Source of the DNA: Pseudomonas sp. R4-35-07
GTDB taxonomy: Bacteria; Pseudomonadota; Gammaproteobacteria; Pseudomonadales; Pseudomonadaceae
Assembly: GCF_003852235.1 (NCBI RefSeq)
Contig: NZ_CP027732.1
Span: 2,108,001-2,172,000 of the forward strand
DNA length: 64,000 bases
Reading direction: 5' to 3'
This document shows, piece by piece, positions 36,036-44,847 of the stretch. Under the pieces are notes generated by a model. It ran no database searches, was not told where the DNA came from, and was given only the letters and a program-made list of their open reading frames with translations. Within the stretch, counting starts at the first letter, position 1. The number at the start of each line of letters is the position of its first letter. A program made the position numbers and the translations under genes.

Positions 36036-36060
36036 TTCTGGCCCAGAGTGTGTAAAAACG
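36036..36060 (+). repeat. Left terminal repeat of an IS1182-family element
   Basis: TCTGGCCCAGAGTGTGTAAA and the following AACG recur in inverted form at 41672-41697 and, with few changes, directly at 41521-41546. The transposase start lies 49 bases inside. This fits the terminal inverted repeat of an IS1182-type element. Confidence 0.75.
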
Positions 36061-36108
36061 CCTTCGCGAACACTCGCTATGATTTCAGAATTCATCGCAA
36101 GGATCGCC

Positions 36109-36748
36109 ATGACTTTTATCCAAGGGGAATATCGAGGCCAAGGCACGTTACTTCCCGAAAGCCTTGACGATTACGTCAGCGATACAAATCCGGTGCGCAT
36201 AGCCGACGCCTTCGTCGATGAACTCGACGTGGCCAGTCTGGGTTTTGACGGTGCTATTCCTGTTGATACAGGCCGGCCTGGTTACTACCTCGCAATCCTG
36301 CTGAAGATCTATATCCACGGTTATCTCAACCGCATCCAGTCGAGCCGACGTTTGGAACGAGGAGCCCAGCGCAACGTCGAGCTGATGTGGCTGCCCTGGC
36401 GTTTGATGCCAGATTTCAAAACCATCGCTAACTTCCGGAACGACAACAGCAAGGCCATCCAAGGCGTCTGTCGCCAGTTCGTTGTGCTGTGTCAGCAGTT
36501 GGGACTGTTCGGAGAAAATTTGATCGCCATCGATGGCGGTAAATTCAAAGCAGTCAACAACCGCGACCGCAATTTTACCAGCGCCAAGCTGAAGCGGCGA
36601 ATAGAAGAAATTGAATCGAGTATCAATCGTTAGCTGGCGGCACTCGACTCTGCCGACCAGCAAGAACCCACAGCTTCCGAGCCCAGCGCCGTGCGGCTGG
36701 AAGAGAAAATCGCCAAGCTTAAATGCAAATGAAGGAGCTTCAAGCGAT
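36109..36748 (+). pseudogene. IS1182-family transposase, 5' fragment
   Basis: The N-terminal portion of a DDE transposase: MTFIQGEYRGQGTLLPESLD, the DUF772-type domain (PGYYLAILLKIYIHGYLNRI) and the first catalytic-domain block (IAIDGGKFKAVNN). An in-frame TAG at 36631 replaces the Tyr or similar codon expected after SSINR. The frame then continues with family-like sequence (LAALDSADQQEP) to another stop at 36730, and homology appears to end near 36748, where sequence of an MFS transporter begins. About two thirds of the gene is missing. Inactive. Confidence 0.88.
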
Positions 36749-37708
36749 GGCAGCGCGTGGGCGTTGTACGCCAGTACGATATTGATAGGCACTGGGGTCG
36801 CCCTGGGCAACGTGCTGCTGCCCGGCCTGATCAAACGCGACTTCCCGACAAAAATGGCGTCCATGACCGGCCCTTATTCCATAACGATGGGCGCAGCGGG
36901 CGCTGTCGGTTCAGCCGTAATAGTGCCGCTGACCCAATCATGGGGATGGCCGATGGCCCTGAGTTTGTTGGTCGCAGCCCCATTATTGGCGCTGGTGGTG
37001 TGGCTGCCGCAGTTGAAAAAACACGGACACGTAAATCTGTCCGGTCCGAAACAAGCGCCAACCGTGGCCGTCTGGCGTTCGCCGCTGGCATGGCAGGTCA
37101 CACTCTTCATGGGACTGAACGCGATGCCTTTTTATGTCGCCGTCGGCTGGCTGCTGACGATTCTGATAGACCATGGCATATCCCCGGAGCCAGCAGCCAC
37201 CGTACACGGCACGCTTCAACTGACCACGGCCATTCCCGGCCTGATTCTAACGGCCACGCTTCGCCGTCTCAAAGACCAGAAACTGGCAGCCGCTACCGTC
37301 AGCCTGTTAACCGCCTCATCCCTGATCGGGCTCATTTACGCGCCAGACTACGCCATGTTGTGGGCCGCGTTCCTGGGCTTGGGCTCTGGTGCCATCATGA
37401 TGCTCGGTCTGACCTTCATCGGCTTGCGCACAAAAAATGCCGGTGACACGGCGGCACTTTCAGGAATGGCGCAGTGCGTCGGCTACCTGATGGCAGCTGC
37501 AGGCCCCTTGCTGCTGGGCCAACTGCACGATTGGACCGGTGGCTGGACAGCACCGCTGCTGATCACAGCCGCAATCTCCGTAGCCGGCGCATTCACTGGC
37601 ATGCTGGCCGGGCGCAACGTTCAACTTGAACATGCTGAATCATCGTCGCGAACAAGCCCGGCAATCCAGTCAGCGAATGCACTCACGGCTGGCGAAAGAA
37701 AGCGCTGA
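36749..37708 (+). pseudogene. CynX/NimT-type MFS transporter, N-terminus deleted
   Basis: About 320 residues of a major-facilitator permease, beginning inside what should be the third to fourth membrane helix (WALYASTILIGTGVALGNVL) and running to a normal C-terminus. Typical members have about 390-400 residues, so roughly the first 80-100 are lost, replaced by the broken transposase. CynX-like proteins move small organic anions or are of unknown substrate. The 3' end overlaps the convergent LysR gene by 88 bases. It probably once belonged to the catabolic module that follows. Confidence 0.85.
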
Positions 37709-38532
37709 TGAGGGTATAGCAGGTGCACAGGAACCGATGCAGGCTGCCAGTCAGCAAGCACTTCGACCAGCCGCCCTTCTCGCAGATGCTCGCTGACCAC
37801 GTTCTCGGCGAGCTGCACCAACCCAAAACCTTCAAGGCACATTTTGATGTAGAGCCCAGTCTCGTTGACGGCCGCTGTGCCGTTGACCGGGACTGAGACC
37901 TTTTCAGTGCCACGGGCAAAGCGCATTTCACCTGCTTGCCTTGCGCGGCCTGATAAGTAATGAATGGATCGATGGTGAGACAAATCTTGCGGGGTTTGCG
38001 GAGTACCGTTCTCTTCGAGATAGGCGGCAGACGCACAGGTCACCCAGCGAAACCGTCCGAGTGGGCGCGCAACGAGCGTTGAGTCATCGAGCTCGCCTGT
38101 ACGAATGACGCAATCGACACCCTCCTGAATCAGATCAACCTGCCGGTCATTGACGCCTATCATCAGATAGATATCCGGGTAGCGCCGGTAAAAGTCTTGC
38201 AGATTTGGCATGACGATGAAGTGTGCAATGCCACCCGGCATATCGACACGCAAACGCCCCTGTGGCCGTTTTACGGAATCCGTCAGGCTGTTCTCTGTGT
38301 GTTCGATCAGCTCCAATATTTCCCTGCATTGCGCCAGATATTGAGCGCCCTCAGGCGTCAGGCTGACTCGCCGCGTTGTTCTGTTCAGCAGGCGCACCTG
38401 CAAGTACTTCTCAAGATTTTTAACGCTGCTGGTAACTGTCGAGGCCGGCAGAGAGAGCGTCTGCGCCGCCTGGATAAAGCTTCCTGCTTCAGCCACACGG
38501 ACGAAAACCTGCATCGCTTGAATACGGTCCAT
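37621..38532 (-). CDS. LysR-type transcriptional regulator
   Basis: A 303-residue regulator: N-terminal winged HTH (MDRIQAMQVFVRVAEAGSF...LSLPASTVTSSVKNLE) and a C-terminal periplasmic-binding-type effector domain. The ATG at 38532 is chosen because the HTH starts there. It is divergent from the amidohydrolase gene (143-bp spacer), the classic arrangement in which a LysR protein activates the divergent operon on binding its substrate. It overlaps the truncated transporter gene at its 3' end. Confidence 0.93.
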   Translation of the reverse strand: MDRIQAMQVFVRVAEAGSFIQAAQTLSLPASTVTSSVKNLEKYLQVRLLNRTTRRVSLTPEGAQYLAQCREILELIEHTENSLTDSVKRPQGRLRVDMPGGIAHFIVMPNLQDFYRRYPDIYLMIGVNDRQVDLIQEGVDCVIRTGELDDSTLVARPLGRFRWVTCASAAYLEENGTPQTPQDLSHHRSIHYLSGRARQAGEMRFARGTEKVSVPVNGTAAVNETGLYIKMCLEGFGLVQLAENVVSEHLREGRLVEVLADWQPASVPVHLLYPHQRFLSPAVSAFADWIAGLVRDDDSACSS

Positions 38533-38675
38533 GACTGTTAGCAGCCTCAAAGCAGTGATCGGGAAAGGTCTTATTATTCGTAGAAATTGAATAACTAAAA
38601 CAGTTTTACACCTTTTTCCCGCAGTATCGCCTTGCGTACATTGCTTCCAACGAAATTTGAAGAGGTGTACAGAAA

Positions 38676-40073
38676 ATGGCTGAATATAACCGCAGCATCG
38701 TGCAAGGCCCAGCCGCTCCGGCCGGCCGCACACTTATCCGTGGCGCCACTGTGCTGAGCATGGATGGCGATATCGGCAATCTGGCGCGCGGCGATATCCT
38801 TATCGAAGGCAGCACCATCACGGCCATTGGTGAAAACCTCGAGGCAGGCGATGCTGTTGTTATCGAAGCATCCGGCATGATCGCCATGCCGGGCATGGTC
38901 GATACGCACCGTCACTCCTGGGAAGGGCAACTGCGTCGAATCAATCCAAATGCCGAAACCCTTGAAGACTACTGCAACGCCACGCACTTCTCGTTCGCTA
39001 AATACTATCGCCCGGCTGACATGTATATCGGCAACCTGCTGACTGCATTGGGCTGCATCGATGCCGGCATCACCACCGTGGTCGATAACTCGCACAACAG
39101 CCGTACCGGCGCGCATTCTGACGCCGCAGTCGAGGCATTGCTCGATGCTGGTATCCGCTCTGTACACGCCTCCGGTGCGCCAGTTTCCGGTGAGTGGGAC
39201 AAAGCCCACTGGCCCGGCAACCTGGAGCGCCTGCAGGAAAAATACGTCAAGAACGGCGACAACCCACTGCTCTCGCTGGCGGTGATGGCGCAGCTGGAGC
39301 TTGAGCTGTGGGCTGAAGCCCGGCGTCTGGGGCTGCCGATCATTACCGAATTTTTCGGTGGGGACATGGCAGCTGAGCTGGAGGGTTTGCATCGCGAGGG
39401 TCTGCTGCGCCCCGATAACATCTTCAACCACTGCACCTCGCTGCCGGACGCCGGCTGGAAAATCCTTCGCGAGGCTGGCGTGCGGGTCAACGTATGCCCG
39501 CGTTCAGATGCCCACTACGGCATTGAAGATGGAATGTTCGCCATGCAGTCGGCCCAGCGTCACGGCATCAGTCCGGGGCTGAGTGTCGATAACGAAACCT
39601 CCTACAGCGGTGACATGTTCATGGAGATGCGGGTGGCGTTCTACCTGCAGCGCGTCATGGGCATGCACCAGCAGCGCTGCTGCGGCGCAGAACATCATCC
39701 GGTGACCCTACCTGCTCATGGCCTACTGAAAGCCGCCACTCTCGACGGCGCTACCTGTGCCGGATTGCAGGACAAAGTCGGCAGCCTGGCCCCCGGCAAA
39801 CAGGCCGACCTGATCCTTATAAACGCGCAGGACATCAACCTTTACCCGTCAGGCAACGCATTCGGCACCGTTGTACACGCGGCCGAACGCAGTAATGTCG
39901 ATACCGTCATTATTGGCGGGCGCATCGTCAAGCAGGGCGGCAAGGTGCTGGGCGTGGACAGCGAAAGGCTGCGTGCGGCGATCGACGAATCCCGTGAGCA
40001 TCTGTTTGCTGCTGCAGGCTATCAGCCGGATATGTTTGCCGAGAAATTCCTGCCGCTTGAGTCAGCCAAGTAA
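38676..40073 (+). CDS. Amidohydrolase-superfamily deaminase/hydrolase (TRZ/ATZ type)
   Basis: A 465-residue metal-dependent hydrolase of the cytosine-deaminase/atrazine-chlorohydrolase branch. N-terminal metal ligands His-x-His in VDTHRHSWEG, a later His in FNHCTSLPD and the catalytic Asp in GLSVDNETS are present; the usual His before the third block is replaced in IITEFFGGD, so metal binding may differ. C-terminal GKQADLILIN is typical. It would remove an amine or other leaving group from a ring or guanidine-like compound. It is the first gene of an operon with a DMT transporter and an SMP-30 lactonase, under the divergent LysR gene. Confidence 0.9.
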   Translation: MAEYNRSIVQGPAAPAGRTLIRGATVLSMDGDIGNLARGDILIEGSTITAIGENLEAGDAVVIEASGMIAMPGMVDTHRHSWEGQLRRINPNAETLEDYCNATHFSFAKYYRPADMYIGNLLTALGCIDAGITTVVDNSHNSRTGAHSDAAVEALLDAGIRSVHASGAPVSGEWDKAHWPGNLERLQEKYVKNGDNPLLSLAVMAQLELELWAEARRLGLPIITEFFGGDMAAELEGLHREGLLRPDNIFNHCTSLPDAGWKILREAGVRVNVCPRSDAHYGIEDGMFAMQSAQRHGISPGLSVDNETSYSGDMFMEMRVAFYLQRVMGMHQQRCCGAEHHPVTLPAHGLLKAATLDGATCAGLQDKVGSLAPGKQADLILINAQDINLYPSGNAFGTVVHAAERSNVDTVIIGGRIVKQGGKVLGVDSERLRAAIDESREHLFAAAGYQPDMFAEKFLPLESAK

Positions 40074-40084
40074 GGAGGCGTGAG

Positions 40085-40558
40085 ATGAACGCAGCCTACT
40101 ACCTGCTGGCCGTCTGCGCAGGGCTTGGCATCACCCTGCAGACCACGCTGAATGGCCAACTCGCTAAAGGCGTGGGTGGAGATTCGGTCGCGGCGGCGCT
40201 GTTCTCTTTTACTGCCGGTGCGTTATGCCTGAGTATCTTTTCATTGATGCGCGGCGGGATAGTGGTCTCACTGGCGGCTATACCTGCCCAGCCCTGGTGG
40301 AGCCTGCTGGGCGGTCTGCTGGGTGCCGGCGCGTTGCTTAGTTATGTGGTGCTTGCGCCAAAAATCGGTCTGTCAGCCCTGCTGGGCCTCGCTATCGCCG
40401 GGCAGATTATTTCGTCACTGGTTATCGATCACTTCGGCTTGATGGGGGCATTGGAAAGGCCGGTGTCTCTCGTCAAGTTGGCCGGGGCAATGGTGATGCT
40501 CGCAGGCCTGGCCATCGCTCTGTTCGGTGACAGGTGGTTAGCGCTTTTCTCCAACTGA
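40085..40558 (+). CDS. DMT-family transporter (YdcZ/DUF606 type)
   Basis: A 157-residue inner-membrane protein with five hydrophobic helices, the size and pattern of the DUF606 (YdcZ) half-transporters that act as dimers. It starts 11 bases after the amidohydrolase gene with GGAGG upstream, so it is co-transcribed. It may import or export the compound processed by the neighbours; the paired MFS gene in this module is broken. Confidence 0.88.
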   Translation: MNAAYYLLAVCAGLGITLQTTLNGQLAKGVGGDSVAAALFSFTAGALCLSIFSLMRGGIVVSLAAIPAQPWWSLLGGLLGAGALLSYVVLAPKIGLSALLGLAIAGQIISSLVIDHFGLMGALERPVSLVKLAGAMVMLAGLAIALFGDRWLALFSN

Positions 40559-40597
40559 CTGCCTTGTTTATCCCATCCTGTTTCGTAGGACGCAACC

Positions 40598-41413
40598 ATG
40601 TTTAAAGCCCTAACCGACACGACCAGTCTTCTTGGCGAGTGTCCTGTCTGGTGTGAAAGAACCGAACGCCTGTTCTCGACCGACATCCCCGGCCGCGAGT
40701 TGCGTGCTCTGGACCCCGAAAACGGCGAAGTGCAGCGATGGTCCCTGCCAGAGCCGCTAGGGTCATTTGCCCTCACGGCAGACGAAGACATATTGCTGAT
40801 GGGACTGGCATCCTGCTTGGGCTACTACAACCTGAGCTCCGGTCGTTTCAGCAAAGTCACAGCCACCCCTGGCGTGGCAGGAACCCGGATCAATGATGGC
40901 CGCTGCGACCGTATGGGAAACTTCGTATTCAGCACGATGGACACCGGCGAGCCGGTGCAAACCATAGGCAGATTTCACCGGCTCAATGCCGCGACGCTCG
41001 AGACAGAAACGCTGGACCTTCCCGAAGTGGCGATCCCGAACAGCATCTGTTTTAGCCCGGACGGTTTCACCATGTATTACGCGGACTCCCTGCAAGGATG
41101 CATTTTCTGCTGCGATTACCCATCGCTAGAAAACCAGCGTGTATTCACTACAGTCAACGGTCAGGGTGCTCCAGACGGTTCTTGTATTGATGCGCATGGT
41201 TTTCTCTGGAGTGCGGAATGGGGCGGTAGCAGAGTCGTGCGTTACGCGGCAGACGGCAAAGTTGACAGCGTGATCGGCTCCCCGTGTATTCAGACCACTT
41301 GCCCGGTCTTAGCGGGACCTGGTTATGAAACGCTTTACTGCACCAGCGCAAGGATAGGGCTGGATAAGCCGGCAGATTTCGATGGCACGCTGATAAAGCC
41401 GAAGCCGTTTTAG
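40598..41413 (+). CDS. SMP-30/gluconolactonase-family protein
   Basis: A 271-residue six-bladed beta-propeller of the SMP-30/gluconolaconase/LRE family. The metal and catalytic positions are seen: Glu in LGECPVW, Asn in RINDGRCD, Asn in IPNSICFSPD and Asp in GAPDGSCID. Such enzymes open lactones formed in sugar or cyclic-compound catabolism. It is slightly shorter than usual (about 290) and the last blade ends DFDGTLIKPKPF. Last gene of the LysR-controlled module, 39 bp after the transporter. Confidence 0.9.
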   Translation: MFKALTDTTSLLGECPVWCERTERLFSTDIPGRELRALDPENGEVQRWSLPEPLGSFALTADEDILLMGLASCLGYYNLSSGRFSKVTATPGVAGTRINDGRCDRMGNFVFSTMDTGEPVQTIGRFHRLNAATLETETLDLPEVAIPNSICFSPDGFTMYYADSLQGCIFCCDYPSLENQRVFTTVNGQGAPDGSCIDAHGFLWSAEWGGSRVVRYAADGKVDSVIGSPCIQTTCPVLAGPGYETLYCTSARIGLDKPADFDGTLIKPKPF

Positions 41414-41520
41414 CTGCCGGATTGCCTGAAGAGCGATTTGCAGGACGACTGCACTGAATAGTGGGTTCTAGCCTGTCGCGCCGTTCTGAATGCCAATTGG
41501 TAGACGCGTATGAATGACCG

Positions 41521-41697
41521 CTTCTGGCCGAGGCTGTGTAAAAACGTTTTTGAGCGCGCCATGTGCCCAAAACCGGACTGAAAATCGCGTTTCTACGCAA
41601 AATCCACATCTTCAGACGTGCCGATAAATTTCAGATTTAACGTAGACGCGCACACTTCAATTTTGGCGAAGCGTTTTTACACACTCTGGGCCGAAAG
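41521..41697. mobile_element. Short IS-end element bounded by inverted repeats (MITE-like or IS remnant)
   Basis: A 177-bp non-coding block starts with CTTCTGGCCGAGGCTGTGTA and ends with the inverse complement of the closely related IS1182 terminal repeat (CGTTTTTACACACTCTGGGC). Both ends face inwards, so it has the form of a miniature transposable element or an IS that lost its centre. The left end also matches the repeat at 36036. Confidence 0.7.
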
Positions 41698-41843
41698 CTG
41701 CCTTTCCTGACCGGCAGAAATCGGCGAGCAGCGGCCGTAATTCTCCTATAGTCAGAGAGCCCCCGTTGCCCAAACGCCTCACGTGCGAACTCCAAAAAGC
41801 TGCTCAGCTTTGGGGGCAGTCTTTGGTCAGGGGCGTAGAGCAT
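41698..41843 (-). pseudogene. C-terminal fragment of a LysR-type regulator
   Basis: About 48 residues reading LYAPDQRLPPKLSSFLEFA and on are the typical C-terminal end of LysR proteins. The fragment is cut by the IS-like element on one side and by unrelated sequence on the other, so it is a remnant. Confidence 0.7.
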
Positions 41844-42333
41844 ATGCGTCCTTCACTGTCTCGATGCCGAAGGCGAAGCCCTCGGCCCGGTCGGCGGCGT
41901 GCAACGTATCGGCCACGGTGCTCGCTTGGGCAATACTGTTCAGCAACTTAAGGGCTCGGACATGCACCGCTTGCGGGAAGTCCAACGCCACGAAGGGGTC
42001 GATCACGCTGTTCATGCCCATTTCCAGCATTGAAGCTCGCGGGCTGCTCGACCGCAAGGTCGTATTGTTCTGCCTGGATCAACAGCCAGCCACCCGGCTC
42101 GTTGCGCCCGTCGGTGATCGGTCCTTGCAGCAACAAGCCACCCGGCAGGATCACGCGCAAGGCGTTCGCTTCATTCGGGCCCTGCAGGTAACGGTCGAAC
42201 TCGTGCGAAACCGTCCGGTACCGACATTACGCACGCGGGCGTTCAATTCCAGCATGGTGAGGTCCTTCGACGGCTGACCCAAGTACAGTGACAGCACGGT
42301 GGCGGTCGCCAGGCCTTCATAGGCGTATGACAT
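41827..42333 (-). pseudogene. Decayed gene of unknown function, several frameshifts
   Basis: Three minus-strand frames follow one another with sensible protein text: MSYAYEGLATATVLSLYLGQ at 42333, then LRVILPGGLLLQGPITDG, then MLEMGMNSVIDPFVALDF to 41827. Together they suggest one gene of about 165 residues broken at two points (near 42170 and 42050). I do not recognise the family. The intact overlapping plus-strand frame has poor composition and is taken as a shadow. Confidence 0.45.
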
Positions 42334-42408
42334 GGGGCAGCGTCCGACGCATTGACCAGAAAGTTAGCGTGGCAGACCAGCACCGGGAGAGTGGTTGCCG
42401 CCAGCGCA

Positions 42409-42447
42409 AAAAAAGGCCCCCACGCCTGAGTCAGGTGTTGGGGGCCT
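42409..42447 (-). terminator. Terminator after the small zinc-ribbon-type gene
   Basis: A strong stem pairing GGCCCCCA with TGGGGGCC (imperfect inner part) is followed on the minus strand by seven T residues (42415-42409). It ends transcripts coming from the 42496-42704 ORF; an equivalent terminator follows the related gene at 59.6 kb. Confidence 0.88.
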
Positions 42448-42495
42448 GTTGAACATAAACGGCGCATCAAAAAAGCCATCAATCGCGCTAAAAGG

Positions 42496-42704
42496 CTAAC
42501 GCGACTCCTTGGCGTTGAGCATCCCAGCCGGCGGCGTACGGCGACGTTCGAGATCGTCCCACTGCTCAGGCCTGCGCTGCTCTCCACAATACGTGCAGAC
42601 ATATTCCTCCGGATTTAAGTCCAGGTAGTAACCCTTGCGTATATAGGGATGACCACACTTTTTTTTGAAGTCTTCACTCCGCTTTTCGAGTTCTTCAGAG
42701 ACAT
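42496..42704 (-). pseudogene. Small Cys-containing protein, paralogue of the 59641 gene, frame broken in an A8 run
   Basis: An ATG at 42704 with GGGA upstream opens a short frame. After a run of eight A (forward 42659-42666), the following frame encodes CGHPYIRKGYYLDLNPEEY, then VCTYCGEQRRPEQWDDLE and ends at 42496. The second part closely matches the intact protein at 59641-59862. One extra A would join the parts into a protein of 69 residues. Three Cys residues, two of them as a Cys-x-x-Cys pair, suggest a small zinc site. Broken gene or base-calling error. Confidence 0.65.
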
Positions 42705-42797
42705 TCCGAATTCCCTCTCAGACACGATGTTCCGCGCGTCTACTCACTACATATTTCACTGTTCAGTCAACCCGTATGAGCGGACCACGCCTTCGCT

Positions 42798-43778
42798 TCA
42801 ATAGAACTTCCCCATTTCCTTGAACTGCTCGGTCGCCTCGATCAGCGCGCTGATAATCCCTGGTTCAGACGGCGCATGGCCTGCGTCGTTTATGATCTTC
42901 AGCACCGAGTCTGGCCAAGCTTTGTGCAAGCGGAAAGCGGAATTGGGCGTGGCAATCATGTCGTGTCCACCCTGGATGATTTTGCACGGGAGATGCTTGA
43001 TCGCCTCAATGTTGGCTATCAGTTGGTCTTCTTCAAGAAACAGACGGTTTTTAAAATACCAAACGTCAAGGCGCCCCATGCCGGTACTGGTTGTTTGATC
43101 GGCGGCTTGTTCTTCAACCCCGTCCGGATCGTGGCGTAACAACGAACAACTTGCCGAGTAGCGAACCCAAGCGCGAATGGCTTCTCCGCTTGATTTCTCG
43201 TCGTCGCTCGTCATTCGATCGAGATAAGCCTGCAGCAGATCCTGGCGCTCCTCCTCGGGAATGAAGTTCACGAAATCCTCGTGTGCTTGTGGGAAAAACC
43301 GACGCATGCCATGGATGAACCAGTCGATCTCATCTTCGGTGCCAAGGAATACGCCCCGTAAGATGAAACCCAGACAGCGCTGCGGATGAGCCTCACCATA
43401 AGCCAGAGCGAGCGTGGTGCCCCACGAGCCACCGGTTATCAGCCAGCTTTCGATATCCAGATGCTTGCGAAGTGTTTCCAAGTCGTCGACCAGCGCCTGT
43501 GTCGTGTTGTTGCGCAATTCTCCCAGTGGCGTCGAACGGAGGGCGCCACGTTGATCGAACAGCACGATGCGGTAGTGATCGGGATCCCAGAACTGGCGCT
43601 TGCCGGGTGGCGCACCTTCACCGGGGCCACCGTGCAGGTACACCACTGGGACTCCGCCAGGGTTGCCGCTTTCCTCCCAATAGAGGGTATGAGGTTCATC
43701 GACTTGCAACGTACCGCTGCGTCGCGCTTCTTCGATGGCAGGGAACAAGTTGTAGGTGACTTCACAAGGAGCTTGCAT
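42798..43778 (-). CDS. pip: Prolyl aminopeptidase (alpha/beta hydrolase, S33 family)
   Basis: A 326-residue alpha/beta hydrolase that removes N-terminal proline from peptides. Motifs: oxyanion region VYLHGGPGEG, FDQRGALRSTP, nucleophile Ser in GGSWGTTLALAY, Asp in QGGHDMIA and His in NDAGHAPSEPG. Length matches the family. The cap region is somewhat divergent (WVRYSASCSLL). A second, decayed copy lies 2.2 kb downstream at 46.0-46.8 kb in the same orientation, so a duplication or repeated acquisition has occurred. Confidence 0.92.
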   Translation of the reverse strand: MQAPCEVTYNLFPAIEEARRSGTLQVDEPHTLYWEESGNPGGVPVVYLHGGPGEGAPPGKRQFWDPDHYRIVLFDQRGALRSTPLGELRNNTTQALVDDLETLRKHLDIESWLITGGSWGTTLALAYGEAHPQRCLGFILRGVFLGTEDEIDWFIHGMRRFFPQAHEDFVNFIPEEERQDLLQAYLDRMTSDDEKSSGEAIRAWVRYSASCSLLRHDPDGVEEQAADQTTSTGMGRLDVWYFKNRLFLEEDQLIANIEAIKHLPCKIIQGGHDMIATPNSAFRLHKAWPDSVLKIINDAGHAPSEPGIISALIEATEQFKEMGKFY

Positions 43779-43898
43779 TATTCATCCTCTCGGCAAACTG
43801 CTGGTGCCTCATAGATTCCTGACTTCGGCACCGAGTCGATGGCGGGCCGCTCGGAGTGGCCTTGTGAGGTTCCAAGCGGCCCAAGGTCATGTCGGTAC

Positions 43899-44573
43899 TC
43901 ATCGGCCACGCAGGCTGCGCGTGGAGGTCAGAACATGCTCCAGTTGCGGTTCTGCCAGCGCCATGTGCATGGCCAGGTCCTGCGCCTGTTCCCATTGCAG
44001 ATCGGGGCGTAACCATACCTGCGCATCCTCGGCAGTGAACGCCAGCAGGCGCTGCTGTCTTGTGGAACTGTCGTTGTGCATGACCAATACGAGCCCGTCA
44101 CAGCCATTGAAGTGTTCACTGACCTGCGCCAGCGCCGCGAGGAAGATCGGCCCGTTCTCGCGTGACGTGGTGTAGCTGAGGCGGTGGCTGTTTTTCAATT
44201 GCTCGGGTTCGCAGGCTTCATACCAACCGTCAACCGCTACTAGCATGCGTCCGTCGCGCTTCACCCGGTCGAATACCCTCGAACGCATTACAAGATGGAG
44301 TGGCAGATGAGTCATCGGCGGCATTGTTCCCATCGACCAGAACGGTTTCCAGCCCCAACGAACCTTGATGCATTCTAGGACGCCGTTGCGGCTGTGTATG
44401 GCATTGACCTGCATGTTCGGTTTGATCACGTTTCGGCTGTCCTGCGGTTCAAAGGTTCGGTGCAGGCTACTATCCGCAATGCCAGTTGCATTCCCCACGC
44501 CTTGGTTTTGCACCTTGGCAAACAGCGCTTCGAAACCCTCGGCTACATCATATTGAACAATGTATTCACACAT
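43899..44573 (-). CDS. SOS response-associated peptidase/abasic-site protein (SRAP, YedK/HMCES-like)
   Basis: A 224-residue SRAP-domain protein. These proteins form a covalent link through Cys2 to abasic sites in single-stranded DNA, protecting it. The start MCEYIVQYD puts Cys at position 2; the other family features are VRWGWKPFW, DGWYEACE (catalytic Glu), MRSRVF and RLLAFTAED. The second residue block is divergent from the usual MCGRF, so it forms a side branch. The ATG at 44573 is required for Cys2. Single-strand DNA protection suits a conjugative element. Confidence 0.85.
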   Translation of the reverse strand: MCEYIVQYDVAEGFEALFAKVQNQGVGNATGIADSSLHRTFEPQDSRNVIKPNMQVNAIHSRNGVLECIKVRWGWKPFWSMGTMPPMTHLPLHLVMRSRVFDRVKRDGRMLVAVDGWYEACEPEQLKNSHRLSYTTSRENGPIFLAALAQVSEHFNGCDGLVLVMHNDSSTRQQRLLAFTAEDAQVWLRPDLQWEQAQDLAMHMALAEPQLEHVLTSTRSLRGR

Positions 44574-44847
44574 CGCGAAATTCCTGGCAGTGGCACTTCT
44601 AAAGAGTCTGCCGCGTCGCGTCTTATCAATTTTTACGGATTGAATGCGGCAGATTATGTAAATGCGAACCAAGGTGTTGCCTGGCGGTTCGAAACTCCTT
44701 TTGTTGAGCAGACGAACGGCAAAAAGAATTTGCGTTTCATCGGCTTAGGTGACCACTCATCGGATGCTGCCGTTTAAAAACTGAGGTGATAGCTCGATCT
44801 TTTTGTCGTCATTCAATCGGCTTCCAAGCAAACCAGGAGGGCAGCGG

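Noticed and set aside
36036..41697. Composite transposon made of two IS1182 copies around the catabolic module
   Set aside because: Only one end has transposase sequence and that is truncated; the other end is a short element with two inward ends. A functional composite structure is not supported.
41783..42277. 164-codon plus-strand frame over the decayed gene
   Set aside because: Its sequence looks like an antisense reading; the three minus-strand segments give more protein-like text.
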